The translations under genes were made by a program, and so were the position numbers. The notes beneath the pieces are model-generated. The model did no database searches and was not told the origin of the DNA. It saw only the letters and a program-made list of their open reading frames with translations. Positions 12,101 through 22,932 of a stretch of 64,000 nucleotides of DNA are shown here, in pieces. Source of the stretch: Rhynchopus sp. YZ270_cl-10 (taxonomy: Eukaryota > Euglenozoa > Diplonemea > Diplonemida > Diplonemidae); NCBI GenBank assembly GCA_964035575.1, contig OZ037886.1, forward strand, positions 1 through 64,000. Direction: 5' to 3'. The first letter of the stretch is position 1; each line of letters starts with the position of its first letter.

Positions 12101-15100
12101 AGACGGTGCCACATCTACCTCCACACACGGCTCCCGCTTCAGGGTGGCAATCCCTACACACATAGCACCCCGCTCCAGAAAGGAAGATGCGACCTTTTTC
12201 TGGTACGCCACCGCAATGCTCTCCCGGATGCGCAACTCTGCCGACCCTGTCAGGTGCGACGTCTGTCCCGTCGTCAGGCCTCCAAGCTGCGCAATCAAGA
12301 GGTTCGCCTCGTCGCCTGCACCCCCGAAGGCTTCAAACACAATAGGGGAGAACTTGGTATTGATCTTGTTCAAATCCCGCTCGTGCTTCTCCCGTTTGAC
12401 CTGGCCCTGGTTCTTCGCCGACCAGCCCACAAACTTCGAGGCCCCTGTTCTGTAGGAAGGCAAGGTGGGGCACACGTGGGTGATGTCCAAACAACGAGGT
12501 CCATTTTCCGCCACTCCTACTGGGAGGTAGACGTCGCCTGGCCGCTTCTTCGACTCCAACTCCACTCGCACGGTCTCCTCCAAAGCAGGGTCCAAGCCCG
12601 CCCCTTGAGCAGCTCGGTACACCGAATCCCGCAAGGCGTTGTGGCGGGCGACGCGGTGTTTGGAGTAGGGGCAGCCAAAGGTGTGGTCGCCAAAGGAGTC
12701 CATGACAACCCTTTTCTGCCCCCCCTGACATGCCGAGCAAGTCGTTCCCTCCGCATGGATGGCCACCCCTAGTCGGAAACGGGTCACAACCGCAAAATCC
12801 GCTGAAGACATCTGGTTCCTTGCTGAGGGTGTCGCCGTGAGGTACGTCCCGGAAAGCGGCAGGAGAAGGGACTTCATCCGTGCTCGGTCTCGCATGCAGA
12901 GCTGTTGCATCAACTTGTCTGCCTGGGCGTCAATCACCGCAGATGACAGACTCTGCTGCTCCAGGATCCTCTTCGGCTGGGCCCTGTCCACGTGAAACGC
13001 CACCGGTACCCTGGAGTTGTACTCCTCAGCCGCGCTGTTCCATCTCTCCTCATCCCAGGTGAAGGCAGGGTCCAAGGCCTGCGACAGTTGCAGGTTCCCT
13101 GACTGAGAGGCGAGGGACGCAGCTGTCCGATGGTCCACGGTGCGACGGATACCCAGCCCCCCAAGCGCCACAGGAAGCGCCGCCTGCGCCCTTGCCAACT
13201 CCGGCAGCGCCCCATCCGGGTCATGCAGAAGCGCAGCCAGGCACCTGTCGATCAGGTCGTCAAAGGCCGTCAGGTACTCCGCGCACTGTGGGATCCCCCG
13301 CATGTAGAACACCATGCGGCAGTAGCCTTCGCAGTATCTCAGTACGTAGAAGGCTGCCTGGGAGTCCCCGAGGTCCACAAGGGCTTCCAGGTTGCGGCGG
13401 GAATCGTCCACCTTCTGGGCCATGTACTCCTCGCAGAAAGCCGCAGACCCAATGGGGATGCCCAAGAAGTCGAACCCATCCACATCCAACAGCCGGAACC
13501 CGCCTTCACCCATGGCGTCCTGTCCACCCTCGTTCAACGTGAACCCCACGGCCTCGAGATCCTCCTTGGAGACGCCACCAGTGGAGATGAGCTCACACTT
13601 GTTCGCGTTCACCTCCAACCCCAGTTCGGAGCTACGAGTGCACAGAACCTGGTACGCCTCAAAAACCGCCTTAGGGGACCCCCGCAGAGAGCCGTCATCG
13701 AGGTACCACAAAGTCCCATCCAGGCCTGGGTGCCCCTTCAGCTCTAGCGCCATCTGGTGGATGGTCAGGGAGAAGAGAAGCGGGCCCAAGGGATCTCCTT
13801 GTTGAGCTCCGCGCTGTGACCTTATGGTATCTCCACCATAAAACAGGCTGGAGGGCTCCAGGTAACACCATCGCACCCATGGGGCCAGCTCGGGGAGGTT
13901 CGCGTCGACCGCTCTTAGCATCGACAGGCGGTCTACGCAGTTGAACGCGTTACGGTAGTCAATTTTCAAAATGACTTTACCTTTTCCGCGGTTGCGCACG
14001 GCGTACTGCGAGATAACATCAGTCGCCACTGCCGCCCCCCTTGCCGTTGCCACCCCCACCTGGTTCCCTCGAAGAAGAAGCGTCCTAGCAGGCACCCGCA
14101 CTCGCGCCGACAGAATCTTTCCCACCAGTCTGCGGAGAGTGTCCCCAACCGCAATCGGTCGCACGTCCTCCTCCAGGCCCGGCCCCTTTGCAGGCTTCCG
14201 GAGAGCCACCAAGTTAGCGCCGGCGAAGAACTCAGCCACCTCCACTGGAGCATTTCCTCGTGCCAAAGACGTCAACACTGCGGCCAGCGCTGCCAAAGTG
14301 CCCTTAGCCCGCCTCTGTAGGCAAAGTGTACGAAGGTGCGCGCCCGTCACGTTCGAGGGACCCGCCGCCGATGACTTCGGCATGCTCCGCAGGGCCTTCA
14401 TCACCTCCACCACTGTCACCGGTGGGACCTCCTGAGGCTGGGGCCAATCCGCCTGCTCCAGGGCCTTGGAGTCGGCAGCGGCTGGGTGCTTCGTCTGAAG
14501 CTTTTCCAGCGTCGCCGGTGTCTGTGGGGCGAGGCCGTCGCTGGTAGCGCAAGACATGGCCTGGCTCGGGAGTCCTGCTCTCGCTTTGGCGATGGTGCGC
14601 TTCCGTCTCCCTTCGTCAGTGTCCTCATCCGACCACCCAGAGGGCCTTGGCTTCCGCTCCTCTACCGTTTGCTCCCACAGGGCGACATACTGGCCAGCCT
14701 TCCAAGCCTCCAAGTCCTTCCCCCAGGTGCTCGTCAAACGTCGCTCCTGGTCCTTGCCCCCTCGTTCTGTCCGTGTCCGGTGCAACACAGTGAAGAACAG
14801 TGCAAGGCGCTTCCATGCCACCTCGTCTTGGTACTCAAGGATGTCCATAAGAACCCTCAGGAAGAGCTCGCTGTACAGCTGCAGGTGTTTGTCTGGGCAC
14901 CCGCCCTTCAGCTGGATCCTGGTGGTCCCCATGACTTCAAAGGAGGGGAGGTCATCCTGATCTGTCAGCATTCCTCGACTGGAGGGAGACGGAGCGGTGA
15001 AGCCTTCTTCGCCAAAGTGCACCGTACAGGTGTTGCAGACCTCCTTGCTCTGCGGCAATAGCATGTCGCACTGATCGTTCGCACAGCGCGACATGCCCAA

Positions 15101-18100
15101 GTGGCCCAACAGCTCGTCGGGGATGTACGCCCCATCCGCCTGGTGGCGACGCATGTGCTGCAGCAAGCCCTTACGAGACAGGCCCCCGACCGCATCACTC
15201 GAAGACAAAATTCCCGCTCTGCATCCATCAAAGGGGCAGAACACCCGATCCGCATTGATGTGTCCCAGCTTGGTAGCCAGGGGGGCGGTGGTGGTGGTGT
15301 TGGTGGGGATGATGCCATCCAAATGCGCTGTGTCCAGCACTGCCTGCCGAGCCTCCTTCCTCATCTTCTCTGCCATCCCCTCCTTGGTCTTCCCCACCTC
15401 CGGGACAAGCTCCACTGCCTCAAAGTGAGAGTCACAGAGAGCGATGACGACCGTGGGAAGTTTCGCTTGGAAGCTCTCCGCGTACGACTTGGCGACTCTT
15501 TTGCTACCAGGGGTGATGCGCACGAGGGGGTTCTCTTCCGACGCCTGCACCACCACGATGTTGATGCGGGATGCTGTCGCGGTGAGCTGAAGCCCCAAGT
15601 GGTTGAGGTGGGCCTCGCCGGTCACACCATTGGCAAACTCCGTCATGGCCTCCTGCGACCCCAGCACCTGCACCAGGCGGTTCGACACCTCCACTGCTGT
15701 GTCATACAGCTGCTTGCGCATTGCCCTCACGTCCGGCTGCGTGTCGTGGTCCCAGAGGTGTAGTGCCACATAACCACAATCATTAGTAGACACGTTGGGG
15801 ATGCGTTTAGCTCCAAACTTCGCCAGAGTCGCGTCCACAGACACCGCCTGCTCTGTATACGCAGGAGCGTTCACGTTTGCGCACCCACCGGTCAACGCAA
15901 ACGGGGACAAGCTTACCGGGTGCTCCGGATCAGCAGGGGCAGGGCGCAGGTCCCAGGGCGTCACCGCTCGCCACAACAACGACAGCAAGACCAGTAGGGA
16001 CACCGCCAGCATGCCAAATGCCATCCCGATCCTACGAGTCCACCTGCGTGCTGCCACACGGCGCACCTCCAAGAGAAGAACCCAGCCAAGTGGGCGCGCG
16101 ACGCCGACCAGTGCCACAAAACCCGCCAAACAACCACCTGCGGACCATGCAACCCACACCCACTCGGCTGCACGCACCGACAACTGACCCACCCCCATCA
16201 CACTGGCTCTCACCAAGCTGGCAGCCACTCGGATCCCTCCGGTCCATCGGTGCACTCGCTCGCTCGCCCCTTCCAGCCACCGCCACCCCCTGCGTGCGCG
16301 GCACAGTCCCCGCAGCAGACCCACCCCCAGCACCTCCGCGTCCCGAAACAGCGCACAACCCAAAGCATGTGGCGCTGACCTCCCAAGCTCAGACCCCACA
16401 AAAACCAGAACCCAGATGGCCACACACTGCAAAGCACCTCTCAACGCATCGGCGACCCTGATCCTGCGGAAAACTGGGTGCGCTGCCGGGGAGGGCGGAC
16501 GATTGCAGGGCGCCTTGCGCCGACGGAGCCTGCCCGCCTGTGACTTGGTCCAGTTCAAGGACCGGTGTCCTCGTCGCGTCCTCCTGGTCCTCCTGCCCAC
16601 CAGCCACAAAATGAGATGACTGAGGGTAGGGGCGCGTCTGTCCTTCCACAGATCCAGGACCGCGAACGACACAAACACTCCCCACTCAGGTGCCTCGGCT
16701 ACCCAGCAGGGGTCAGGCTGACGCAAGGAGGTGAAGACCTCCCAGAGGTTGCACCACCAGTCGAACCAAAACTCTATCTGTACACACCCCTTTTGCCACA
16801 CCCGCATCATCACACAGCCACTCTGTCCTTCTCGCCCCGCAAGGCTGACCCCGAACACCAGCATACCTCGCTCACCACCCCCTAGGTTGTTGTCGCTGAT
16901 GTTGTTGCTGCGTCTGCTGTTGATGTTGGTGCTGCTGTTGGACCTGCTGTTGGAACTGCTGCTGCAGAAGTCTTTGGAACTGCTGTTGAAACTGCTGTTA
17001 AGCCTACTGTTGGAACTGCTGTTGGACCTGCCGTTAGAGCTGCTGCCGCAGAAGTCCTTGCTGATGAAACTGCTGTTGTGCCTGCTGTTGTGCCTGTTGC
17101 TGGAACTGCTTTTGGAAACGCTGTTGGAACTGCTGCTGCAGAAGCCATTGGAACTGCTGTTGAAACTGCTGTTGTTGTGCCTGCTGTTGGAACTGCTGCT
17201 GGACCTGCTGTTGGAACCGCTGCTGCAGAAGTCTGTGGAACTGCTGTTGAAACTGCTGTTAAGCCTACTGTTGGAACTGCTGTTGGACCTGCCGTTAGAG
17301 CTGCTGCCGCAGAAGTCCTTGCTGATGAAACTGCTGTTGTGCCTGCTGTTGTGCCTGTTGCTGGAACTGCTTTTGGAAACGCTGTTGGAACTGCTGCTGC
17401 AGAAGCCATTGGAACTGCTGTTGAAACTGCTGTTGTTGTGCCTGCTGTTGGAACTGCTGCTGGACCTGCTGTTGGAACCGCTGCTGCAGAAGTCTGTGGA
17501 ACTGCTGTTGAAACTGCTGTTAAGCCTACTGTTGGAACTGCTGTTGGACCTGCCGTTAGAGCTGCTGCCGCAGAAGTCCTTGCTGTTGAAACTGCTGTTG
17601 TTGAGCCTGCTGTTGGAACTGCTGATGGACCTGCCGTTGGAGCTGCTGCTGCAGAAGTCTTTGGAACTGCAGTTGAAACTGCTGTTGTGCCTGCTGTTGG
17701 AACTGCTGCTGGAACTGCTTTTGGAAACGCTCGTGGAACTGCTGCTGCAGAAGCCGTTGGAACTGCTGTTTAAACTGCTGTTGTGCCTGCTGTTGGAACT
17801 GCTGTTGGACCTGCTGTTGGAACCGCTGCTGCAGAAGCCTTTGGAACTGCTGGTGAAAAAGCTGTAGAGCCTGCTGTTGGAACTGCTGCTGTAAAGGCCT
17901 TTGGAACTGCTGCTGCTGCACACCAGGGGTGATACTGGGACCCCACCCAGGACTCCGAAGATTTCGTTTTTGCTGCTATCACAGTTGCAGCCACTGATGT
18001 GGTTGGGCATACATTGCCTCTTTTTGGGGATATCATGGGGGGAAGGGGGGTGTGGGTTGTTATGACAACAGTTCTTTGCTTTGTTGCCTCCACACACGTT

Positions 18101-18228
18101 TTTGTTGCTGCTATCAAAGCTGCAGCTGCTTGGGTTGTTGGGCTCAAGAGGCCTCTTTTTGGGGTACAAAAGGGGGGGAAGGGGGCTCCTGCTACTGCTG
18201 TTGATGCAGCTTAAGTTGTTGCTCCTGT

Positions 18229-18262
<34 letters not shown>

Positions 18263-19471
18263 ACTGCTGTTGTTGCTGCTGCTCTTGTTGCTGCTGTTGC
18301 TGCTGCTGCAGTTGCAGCTGGTGTAGCATATGTTGTTGCTGCTGTTGCTGCTGCTGCTGCTGTTGCTGCTTTTGTTGCTGCTGTTGCTGCTGCTGCTGTT
18401 GCTGCTGTTGCTGCTGTTGCTGCTGTTGCTGCTGTTGCTGCTGTTGCTGCTGTTGCTGCTGTTGCTGCTGTTGCTGGTGTTGCTGCTGTTGCTGCTGTTG
18501 CTGCTGTTGCTGCTGTTGCTGCTGTTGCTGCTGTTGCTGCTGTTGCTGCTGTTGCTGCTGTTGCTGCTGTTGCTGCTGTTGCTGCTGTTGCTGCTGTTGC
18601 TGCCGTTGTTGCTGCTGCTGCAGTTGCAGCTGGTGTAGTATATGCTGCTGTTGCTGCTGTTGCTGCTGTTGCTGCTGTTGCTGCTGTTGCTGCTGTTGCT
18701 GCTGTTGCTGCCGTTGTTGCTGCTGCTGCAGTTGCAGCTGGTGTAGTATATGCTGCTGTTGCTGCTGTTGCTGCTGTTGCTGCTGTTGCTGCTGTTGCTG
18801 CTGTTGCTGCTGTTGCTGCTGTTGCTGCCGTTGTTGCTGCTGCTGCAGTTGCAGCTGGTGTAGTATATGCTGCTGTTGCTGCTGTTGCTGCTGTTGCTGC
18901 TGTTGCTGCTGTTGCTGCTGTTGCTGCTGTTGCTGCTGTTGCTGCTGTTGCTGCTGTTGCTGCTGTTGCTGCTGTTGCTGCTGTTGCTGCTGTTGCTGCT
19001 GTTGCTGCTGTTGCTGCTGTTGCTGCTGTTGCTGCCGTTGTTGCTGCTGCTGCAGTTGCAGCTGGTGTAGTATATGCTGCTGTTGCTGCTGTTGCTGCTG
19101 TTGCTGCTGTTGCTGCTGTTGCTGCTGTTGCTGCTGTTGCTGCTGTTGCTGCTGTTGCTGCCGTTGTTGCTGCTGCTGCAGTTGCAGCTGGTGTAGTATA
19201 TGCTGCTGTTGCTGCTGTTGCTGCTGTTGCTGCTGTTGCTGCTGTTGCTGCTGTTGCTGCTGTTGCTGCCGTTGTTGCTGCTGCTGCAGTTGCAGCTGGT
19301 GTAGTATATGCTGCTGTTGCTGCTGTTGCTGCTGTTGCTGCTGTTGCTGCTGTTGCTGCTGTTGCTGCTGTTGCTGCTCTTGTTGTTGCTGCTGGTGTAG
19401 CTCCTGCTGCTGCTGCTGATGCAGACATGCAGCACCACCCACAACGCCCCCAAAAGGGCCTTCCTCCTCAT
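9149..19471 (-). CDS. LINE polyprotein: S/N-rich region, OTU, zinc fingers, RT, RLE, second OTU, coiled coil
   Basis: The frame opens after a TGA near 19595. The first ATG is at 19471, giving about 3440 residues. Residues ~20-850 are Ser/Asn-rich low complexity, followed by several hydrophobic segments (~950-1170). OTU-like region 1 has NDCGY (Cys ~1232) and DSHFEAVEL (His ~1349). C2H2-like fingers lie at ~1410-1460. Reverse transcriptase spans ~1765-1980, with RPIAVGDTLRRL, QQGDPLGPLL and the catalytic YLDDG (~1927). The restriction-like endonuclease at ~2245-2400 has CSAC, a GDH/C/HN knuckle, then RPGDVYLP and LDITHV. OTU-like region 2 has GDCAFEAL (Cys 2571) and GHYEPL (His ~2689). It is followed by a C-rich RING/B-box-like patch, a Gln/Lys/Glu coiled coil (~2840-3000) and a basic G/R/K tail. 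RT and nuclease calls are strong. OTU calls rest on motif shape. The real N-terminus is uncertain. Confidence 0.88.
16900..17930 (-). repeat. 261-bp higher-order repeat inside the LINE frame
   Basis: Built from short GTTGGAACTGCT-like units. A larger period of exactly 261 bp (87 codons) is visible from the same AAGTCT landmark at 16971, 17232 and 17493, followed by more diverged copies to about 17900. Because 261 is a multiple of three the LINE frame stays open. Long frames on the plus strand here (A/V/G/T-rich or L-rich) are shadows. Confidence 0.85.
18205..19405 (-). repeat. CAG/CAA (plus: CTG/TTG) trinucleotide region
   Basis: About 1.2 kb of mixed CTG and TTG triplets, mainly CTGCTGTTG. 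It is broken seven times by a cassette with CTGCAGTTGCAGCTGGTGTA followed by G or C, then ATATG. All three minus-strand frames are open: one poly-Gln, one poly-Ala/Thr, one Ser/Asn. Only the Ser/Asn frame continues into the RT-bearing reading frame and has an upstream ATG. Confidence 0.93.
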
Positions 19472-19677
19472 TTTTAAAAAAGCAAAAACCAAAAAACGAA
19501 AACAAAGAAGGACAAGACACACTACGCCTTGCGCTTCGCCGGCCTGCACTCCTCTACCGTTGCCCAGGGACCGCCCCGTGGAGGCGTACAAGGCTCACAA
19601 TAAAACAAAGGAAAGGGGGAGGGAGGGAGGGTAAAAAGAAAGGACAAGTGTGTTGTAATGTGCAAAAAATGGTCCCC

Positions 19678-19975
19678 TTTTCTGTGTTTTTCTGTGTTTT
19701 TCTGTGTTTTTCTGTGTTTTTCTGTGTTTTTCTGTGTTTTTCTGTGTGTGCTGTGAAAACTGTGTACGGGACCCAAAATACCTGTAAAAGTCATATGGGG
19801 CATACTTTTGCGCCCCCTGTGCACCCTATTTCAGGACCCCCGAAAAGCCCCCTGTGCACCCTTTTTCAGGGGTGAAATGCCCCCTGTGCACCATATCCAA
19901 AACCACTTCCGGGAGGTTTCGGGAGGGTTTCGGGAACCAAAAAAAGCCGCCCCCTGTGCACCTTAGATACCTATA
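19678..19975. repeat. Composite microsatellite module, copy 1, right part
   Basis: Resumes the TGTGTTTTTC 10-bp units after the LINE. It then carries a conserved single-copy stretch (GTACGGGACCCAAAATACC and on) with four CCCCCTGTGCACC motifs, ending at the 13-bp array. It matches 22645-22932 almost base for base. Confidence 0.92.
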
Positions 19976-20878
19976 CAAGGATGCTGTGCAAGGATGCTGT
20001 GCAAGGATGCTGTGCAAGGATGCTGTGCAAGGATGCTGTGCAAGGATGCTGTGCAAGGATGCTGTGCAAGGATGCTGTGCAAGGATGCTGTGCAAGGATG
20101 CTGTGCAAGGATGCTGTGCAAGGATGCTGTGCAAGGATGCTGTGCAAGGATGCTGTGCAAGGATGCTGTGCAAGGATGCTGTGCAAGGATGCTGTGCAAG
20201 GATGCTGTGCAAGGATGCTGTGCAAGGATGCTGTGCAAGGATGCTGTGCAAGGATGCTGTGCAAGGATGCTGTGCAAGGATGCTGTGCAAGGATGCTGTG
20301 CAAGGATGCTGTGCAAGGATGCTGTGCAAGGATGCTGTGCAAGGATGCTGTGCAAGGATGCTGTGCAAGGATGCTGTGCAAGGATGCTGTGCAAGGATGC
20401 TGTGCAAGGATGCTGTGCAAGGATGCTGTGCAAGGATGCTGTGCAAGGATGCTGTGCAAGGATGCTGTGCAAGGATGCTGTGCAAGGATGCTGTGCAAGG
20501 ATGCTGTGCAAGGATGCTGTGCAAGGATGCTGTGCAAGGATGCTGTGCAAGGATGCTGTGCAAGGATGCTGTGCAAGGATGCTGTGCAAGGATGCTGTGC
20601 AAGGATGCTGTGCAAGGATGCTGTGCAAGGATGCTGTGCAAGGATGCTGTGCAAGGATGCTGTGCAAGGATGCTGTGCAAGGATGCTGTGCAAGGATGCT
20701 GTGCAAGGATGCTGTGCAAGGATGCTGTGCAAGGATGCTGTGCAAGGATGCTGTGCAAGGATGCTGTGCAAGGATGCTGTGCAAGGATGCTGTGCAAGGA
20801 TGCTGTGCAAGGATGCTGTGCAAGGATGCTGTGCAAGGATGCTGTGCAAGGATGCTGTGCAAGGATGCTGTGCAAGGA
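19976..20878. repeat. 13-bp tandem array, copy 1 (CAAGGATGCTGTG)n
   Basis: About 69 near-perfect copies of a 13-bp unit. Since 13 is not a multiple of three, every frame cycles through the unit and stays open on both strands, producing spurious frames of 300-500 codons. None is a gene. Confidence 0.97.
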
Positions 20879-21240
20879 GGCCACTCCGGTGCACAGGGGG
20901 CACGTCCGGTGCACAGGGGGCGCACCCCAAAACGGTGCACAGGGGGCGCCCAAAAATCCGGTGCACAGGGGGCGTTTTACCCGTGATTTAATAGCCGGGC
21001 GCCCCATGTGCACCGTTCTGACACGCCCCCTGTGCACCGTTTTTGGGGCGCCCCGTGTGCACCGGATTTTAGGCGCCCCCTGTGCACCGTTCAAAGACGC
21101 CCCCTGTGCACCGTTTTTGGTCGCCCCGTGTGCACCGGATTTTTCCAGGATACGCCCCCTGTGCACCGATTTTTCACTTAGGCGCCCCCTGTGCACCGGA
21201 TTTTTTTCAAAAAGGCACCCTGTGCACCGGATCCAGTCTA
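20879..21240. repeat. Cluster of GGTGCACAGGGGGCG motifs in head-on arrangement
   Basis: Four copies of GGTGCACAGGGGGC read forward (20888-20975). After a unique centre near 20980-21000 come about nine copies of its reverse complement (GCCCCCTGTGCACC) to 21233, some with CATGTG or CGTGTG in place of CTGTG. Spacers are 10-20 bp, often TTTTT-rich. The same motif occurs four times in each copy of the module (19816-19960 and 22769-22920). Confidence 0.85.
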
Positions 21241-21299
21241 CTCGGGGTTCAGTAACTCAGCTGTTTCACGCACTGAAAAACTGTTATTTGCGAGTATTA

Positions 21300-22080
21300 G
21301 CGGGTTCTAGGTTGTGTTATCTGGCTGGTGTGGTGGTGCGGGTGCGCGGGGTTCGGGCAACGTTATCTGGCTGGTGTGGTCGATAAGCTGGCTGGTGGGT
21401 GCGGGTGCGCGGGAACCTGCTGGTTCTAGGTTGCGTTATCTGGTTCTAGGTTACGTTATCTGTCTGGTGGTTGTGCGGGTTTGCGGGTTTGCGGGTGCGC
21501 GGGTTTGCGGGTTCTAGGTTGCGTTATCTGGCTGGTGTGGTCACTAAGCTGGCTGGTGGGTGCGGGTGCGCGGGAACCTGCTGGTTCTAGGTTGCGTTAT
21601 CCGGCTGGTGTGGTGGTGCGGGTGCGCGGGGTTCGGGCAACGTTATCTGGCTGGTGTGGTCGATAAGCTGGCTGGTGGGTGCGGGTGCGCGGGAACTTGC
21701 TGGTTCTAGGTTGCGTTTTCTGGTTCTAGGTTACGTTATCTGGCTGGTGGTTGTGCGGGTTTGCGGGTTTGCGGGTGCGCGGGTTTGCGGGTTCTAGGTT
21801 GCGTTATCCGGCTGGTGTGGTGGTGCGGGTGCGCGGGGTTCGGGCAACGTTATCTGGCTGGTGTGGTCGATAAGCCGGCTGGTGGGTGCGGGTGCGCGGG
21901 AACCTGCTGGTTCTAGGTTGCGTTTTCTGGTTCTAGGTTACGTTATCTGTCTGGTGGTTGTGTGGGTTTGCGGGTTTGCGGGTGCGCGGGTTTGCGGGTT
22001 CTAGGTTGCGTTATCTGGCTGGTGTGGTTGATAGGGTTCTCGGGGGTCAGTTACATGCATTATCCGGCTGGTGCTTGTGT
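21300..22080. repeat. Irregular GC-rich tandem repeat with TTTGCGGG tracts
   Basis: Composite units built from CTGGCTGGTGTGG, GGTGCGGGTGCGCGGG, GGTTCTAGGTTGCGTTATC and short TTTGCGGG runs. The landmark GTTCGGGCAA recurs at about 21351, 21631 and 21838, so spacing is 280 then about 207 bp. No coding potential beyond repeat translation. Confidence 0.85.
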
Positions 22081-22402
22081 GGTTGGTGTGGTTGATAAGG
22101 TTCTTGGTAAGCTCTTCATCCACCTTTTATTCTAAACCCGACCTTTTTTGGTCATCCTTTTTTCTTTTTTCCATTTCCGTTTTCCTGTTCATTTTATTGT
22201 CTTTATTATCTTCTCCATTTTTTCCCTTTTCCTTTCTATTCTCATAAAAAAATAGACCAAGTACAGAAAAGAAGAAAAATAGGGTTCTTGGGGGTTACTT
22301 AACTGGTTGAGTTATCTGCAAACCTGCAAACCCGAAATAAATATCTGGCTTGTGTCAACTGGTTGGTGTTTTGGTGGGCTGGGCACTTAGGTGTTTTCAC
22401 GT
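22081..22402. other. Spacer, no gene seen
   Basis: Transition from the GC-rich repeat into pyrimidine-rich AT DNA (TTCC/TTTT runs at 22140-22230). It includes one fragment, AACCTGCAAACCCG, that reads as the satellite unit in reverse. Nothing else recognised. Confidence 0.6.
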
Positions 22403-22932
22403 GTACCATGCTTCCCTACTGAGAGAAGGTTTGTACACTACTGTGTATACTGTGTATACTGTGTATACTGTGTATACTGTGTATACTGTGTATACTGTGT
22501 ATACTGTGTATACTGTGTATACTGTGTATACTGTGTATACTGTGTATACTGTGTATACTGTGTATACTGTGTATACTGTGTATACTGTGTATACTGTGTA
22601 TACTGTGTATACTGTGTATACTGTGTATACTGTGTATACTGTGTTTTTCTGTGTTTTTCTGTGTTTTTCTGTGTTTTTCTGTGTTTTTCTGTGTTTTTCT
22701 GTGTGTGCTGTGAAAACTGTGTACGGGACCCAAAATACCTGTAAAAGTCATATGGGGCATACTTTTGCGCCCCCTGTGCACCCTATTTCAGGACCCCCGA
22801 AAAGCCCCCTGTGCACCCTTTTTCAGGGGTGAAATGCCCCCTGTGCACCATATCCAAAACCACTTCCGGGAGGTTTCGGGAGGGTTTCGGGAACCAAAAA
22901 AAGCCGCCCCCTGTGCACCTTAGATACCTATA
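22403..22932. repeat. Composite microsatellite module, copy 2 (unoccupied)
   Basis: Starts GTACCATGCTTCCC as copy 1 does. About 22 perfect TGTGTATAC 9-bp units (22440-22645) are followed by TGTGTTTTTC 10-bp units. Next comes the conserved GTACGGGACCC stretch with CCCCCTGTGCACC motifs. No LINE is present, so this copy shows the pre-insertion state of the module at 7977. Confidence 0.93.

Larger units (their letters stand above)
8092..19677 (-). mobile_element. Non-LTR retrotransposon (LINE) with RT, restriction-like endonuclease and OTU domains; looks full length
   Basis: On the minus strand the element runs from a GGGGACCA 5' end near 19677 through a short leader. Next come one giant open frame (9149-19471) and about 1 kb of 3' untranslated sequence, and it ends in a 62-base A tail. 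It sits inside a TGTGTTTTTC microsatellite that is unbroken in the sister module at 22403, so both ends can be read off by comparison. The target is a microsatellite, so the exact target-site duplication cannot be fixed. No LTRs are seen. RT motifs and the downstream C-H/PD-D nuclease region place it among RLE-type LINEs. OTU proteases inside LINEs are known from Dualen/RandI elements, but no APE-type endonuclease is evident here. The intact frame and long A tail suggest recent insertion. Confidence 0.88.

Noticed and set aside
16731-17867. Long plus-strand Leu-rich and Ala/Val/Gly/Thr-rich frames
   Set aside because: Shadows of the LINE low-complexity repeat.
18211-19520. Poly-Gln and Ala/Thr frames on the minus strand
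   Set aside because: No ATG leads into the Gln frame and neither joins the RT frame. The Ser/Asn frame does both.
20879-21240. CRISPR-like array
   Set aside because: Repeats are too short, spacers irregular, orientation mixed, and the DNA is eukaryotic with no cas genes.
19854-21386. Frames of 300-510 codons on both strands over the 13-bp arrays here and at 22783-23936
   Set aside because: The period of 13 makes all frames cycle through a stop-free unit. Composition and repetition are not protein-like.
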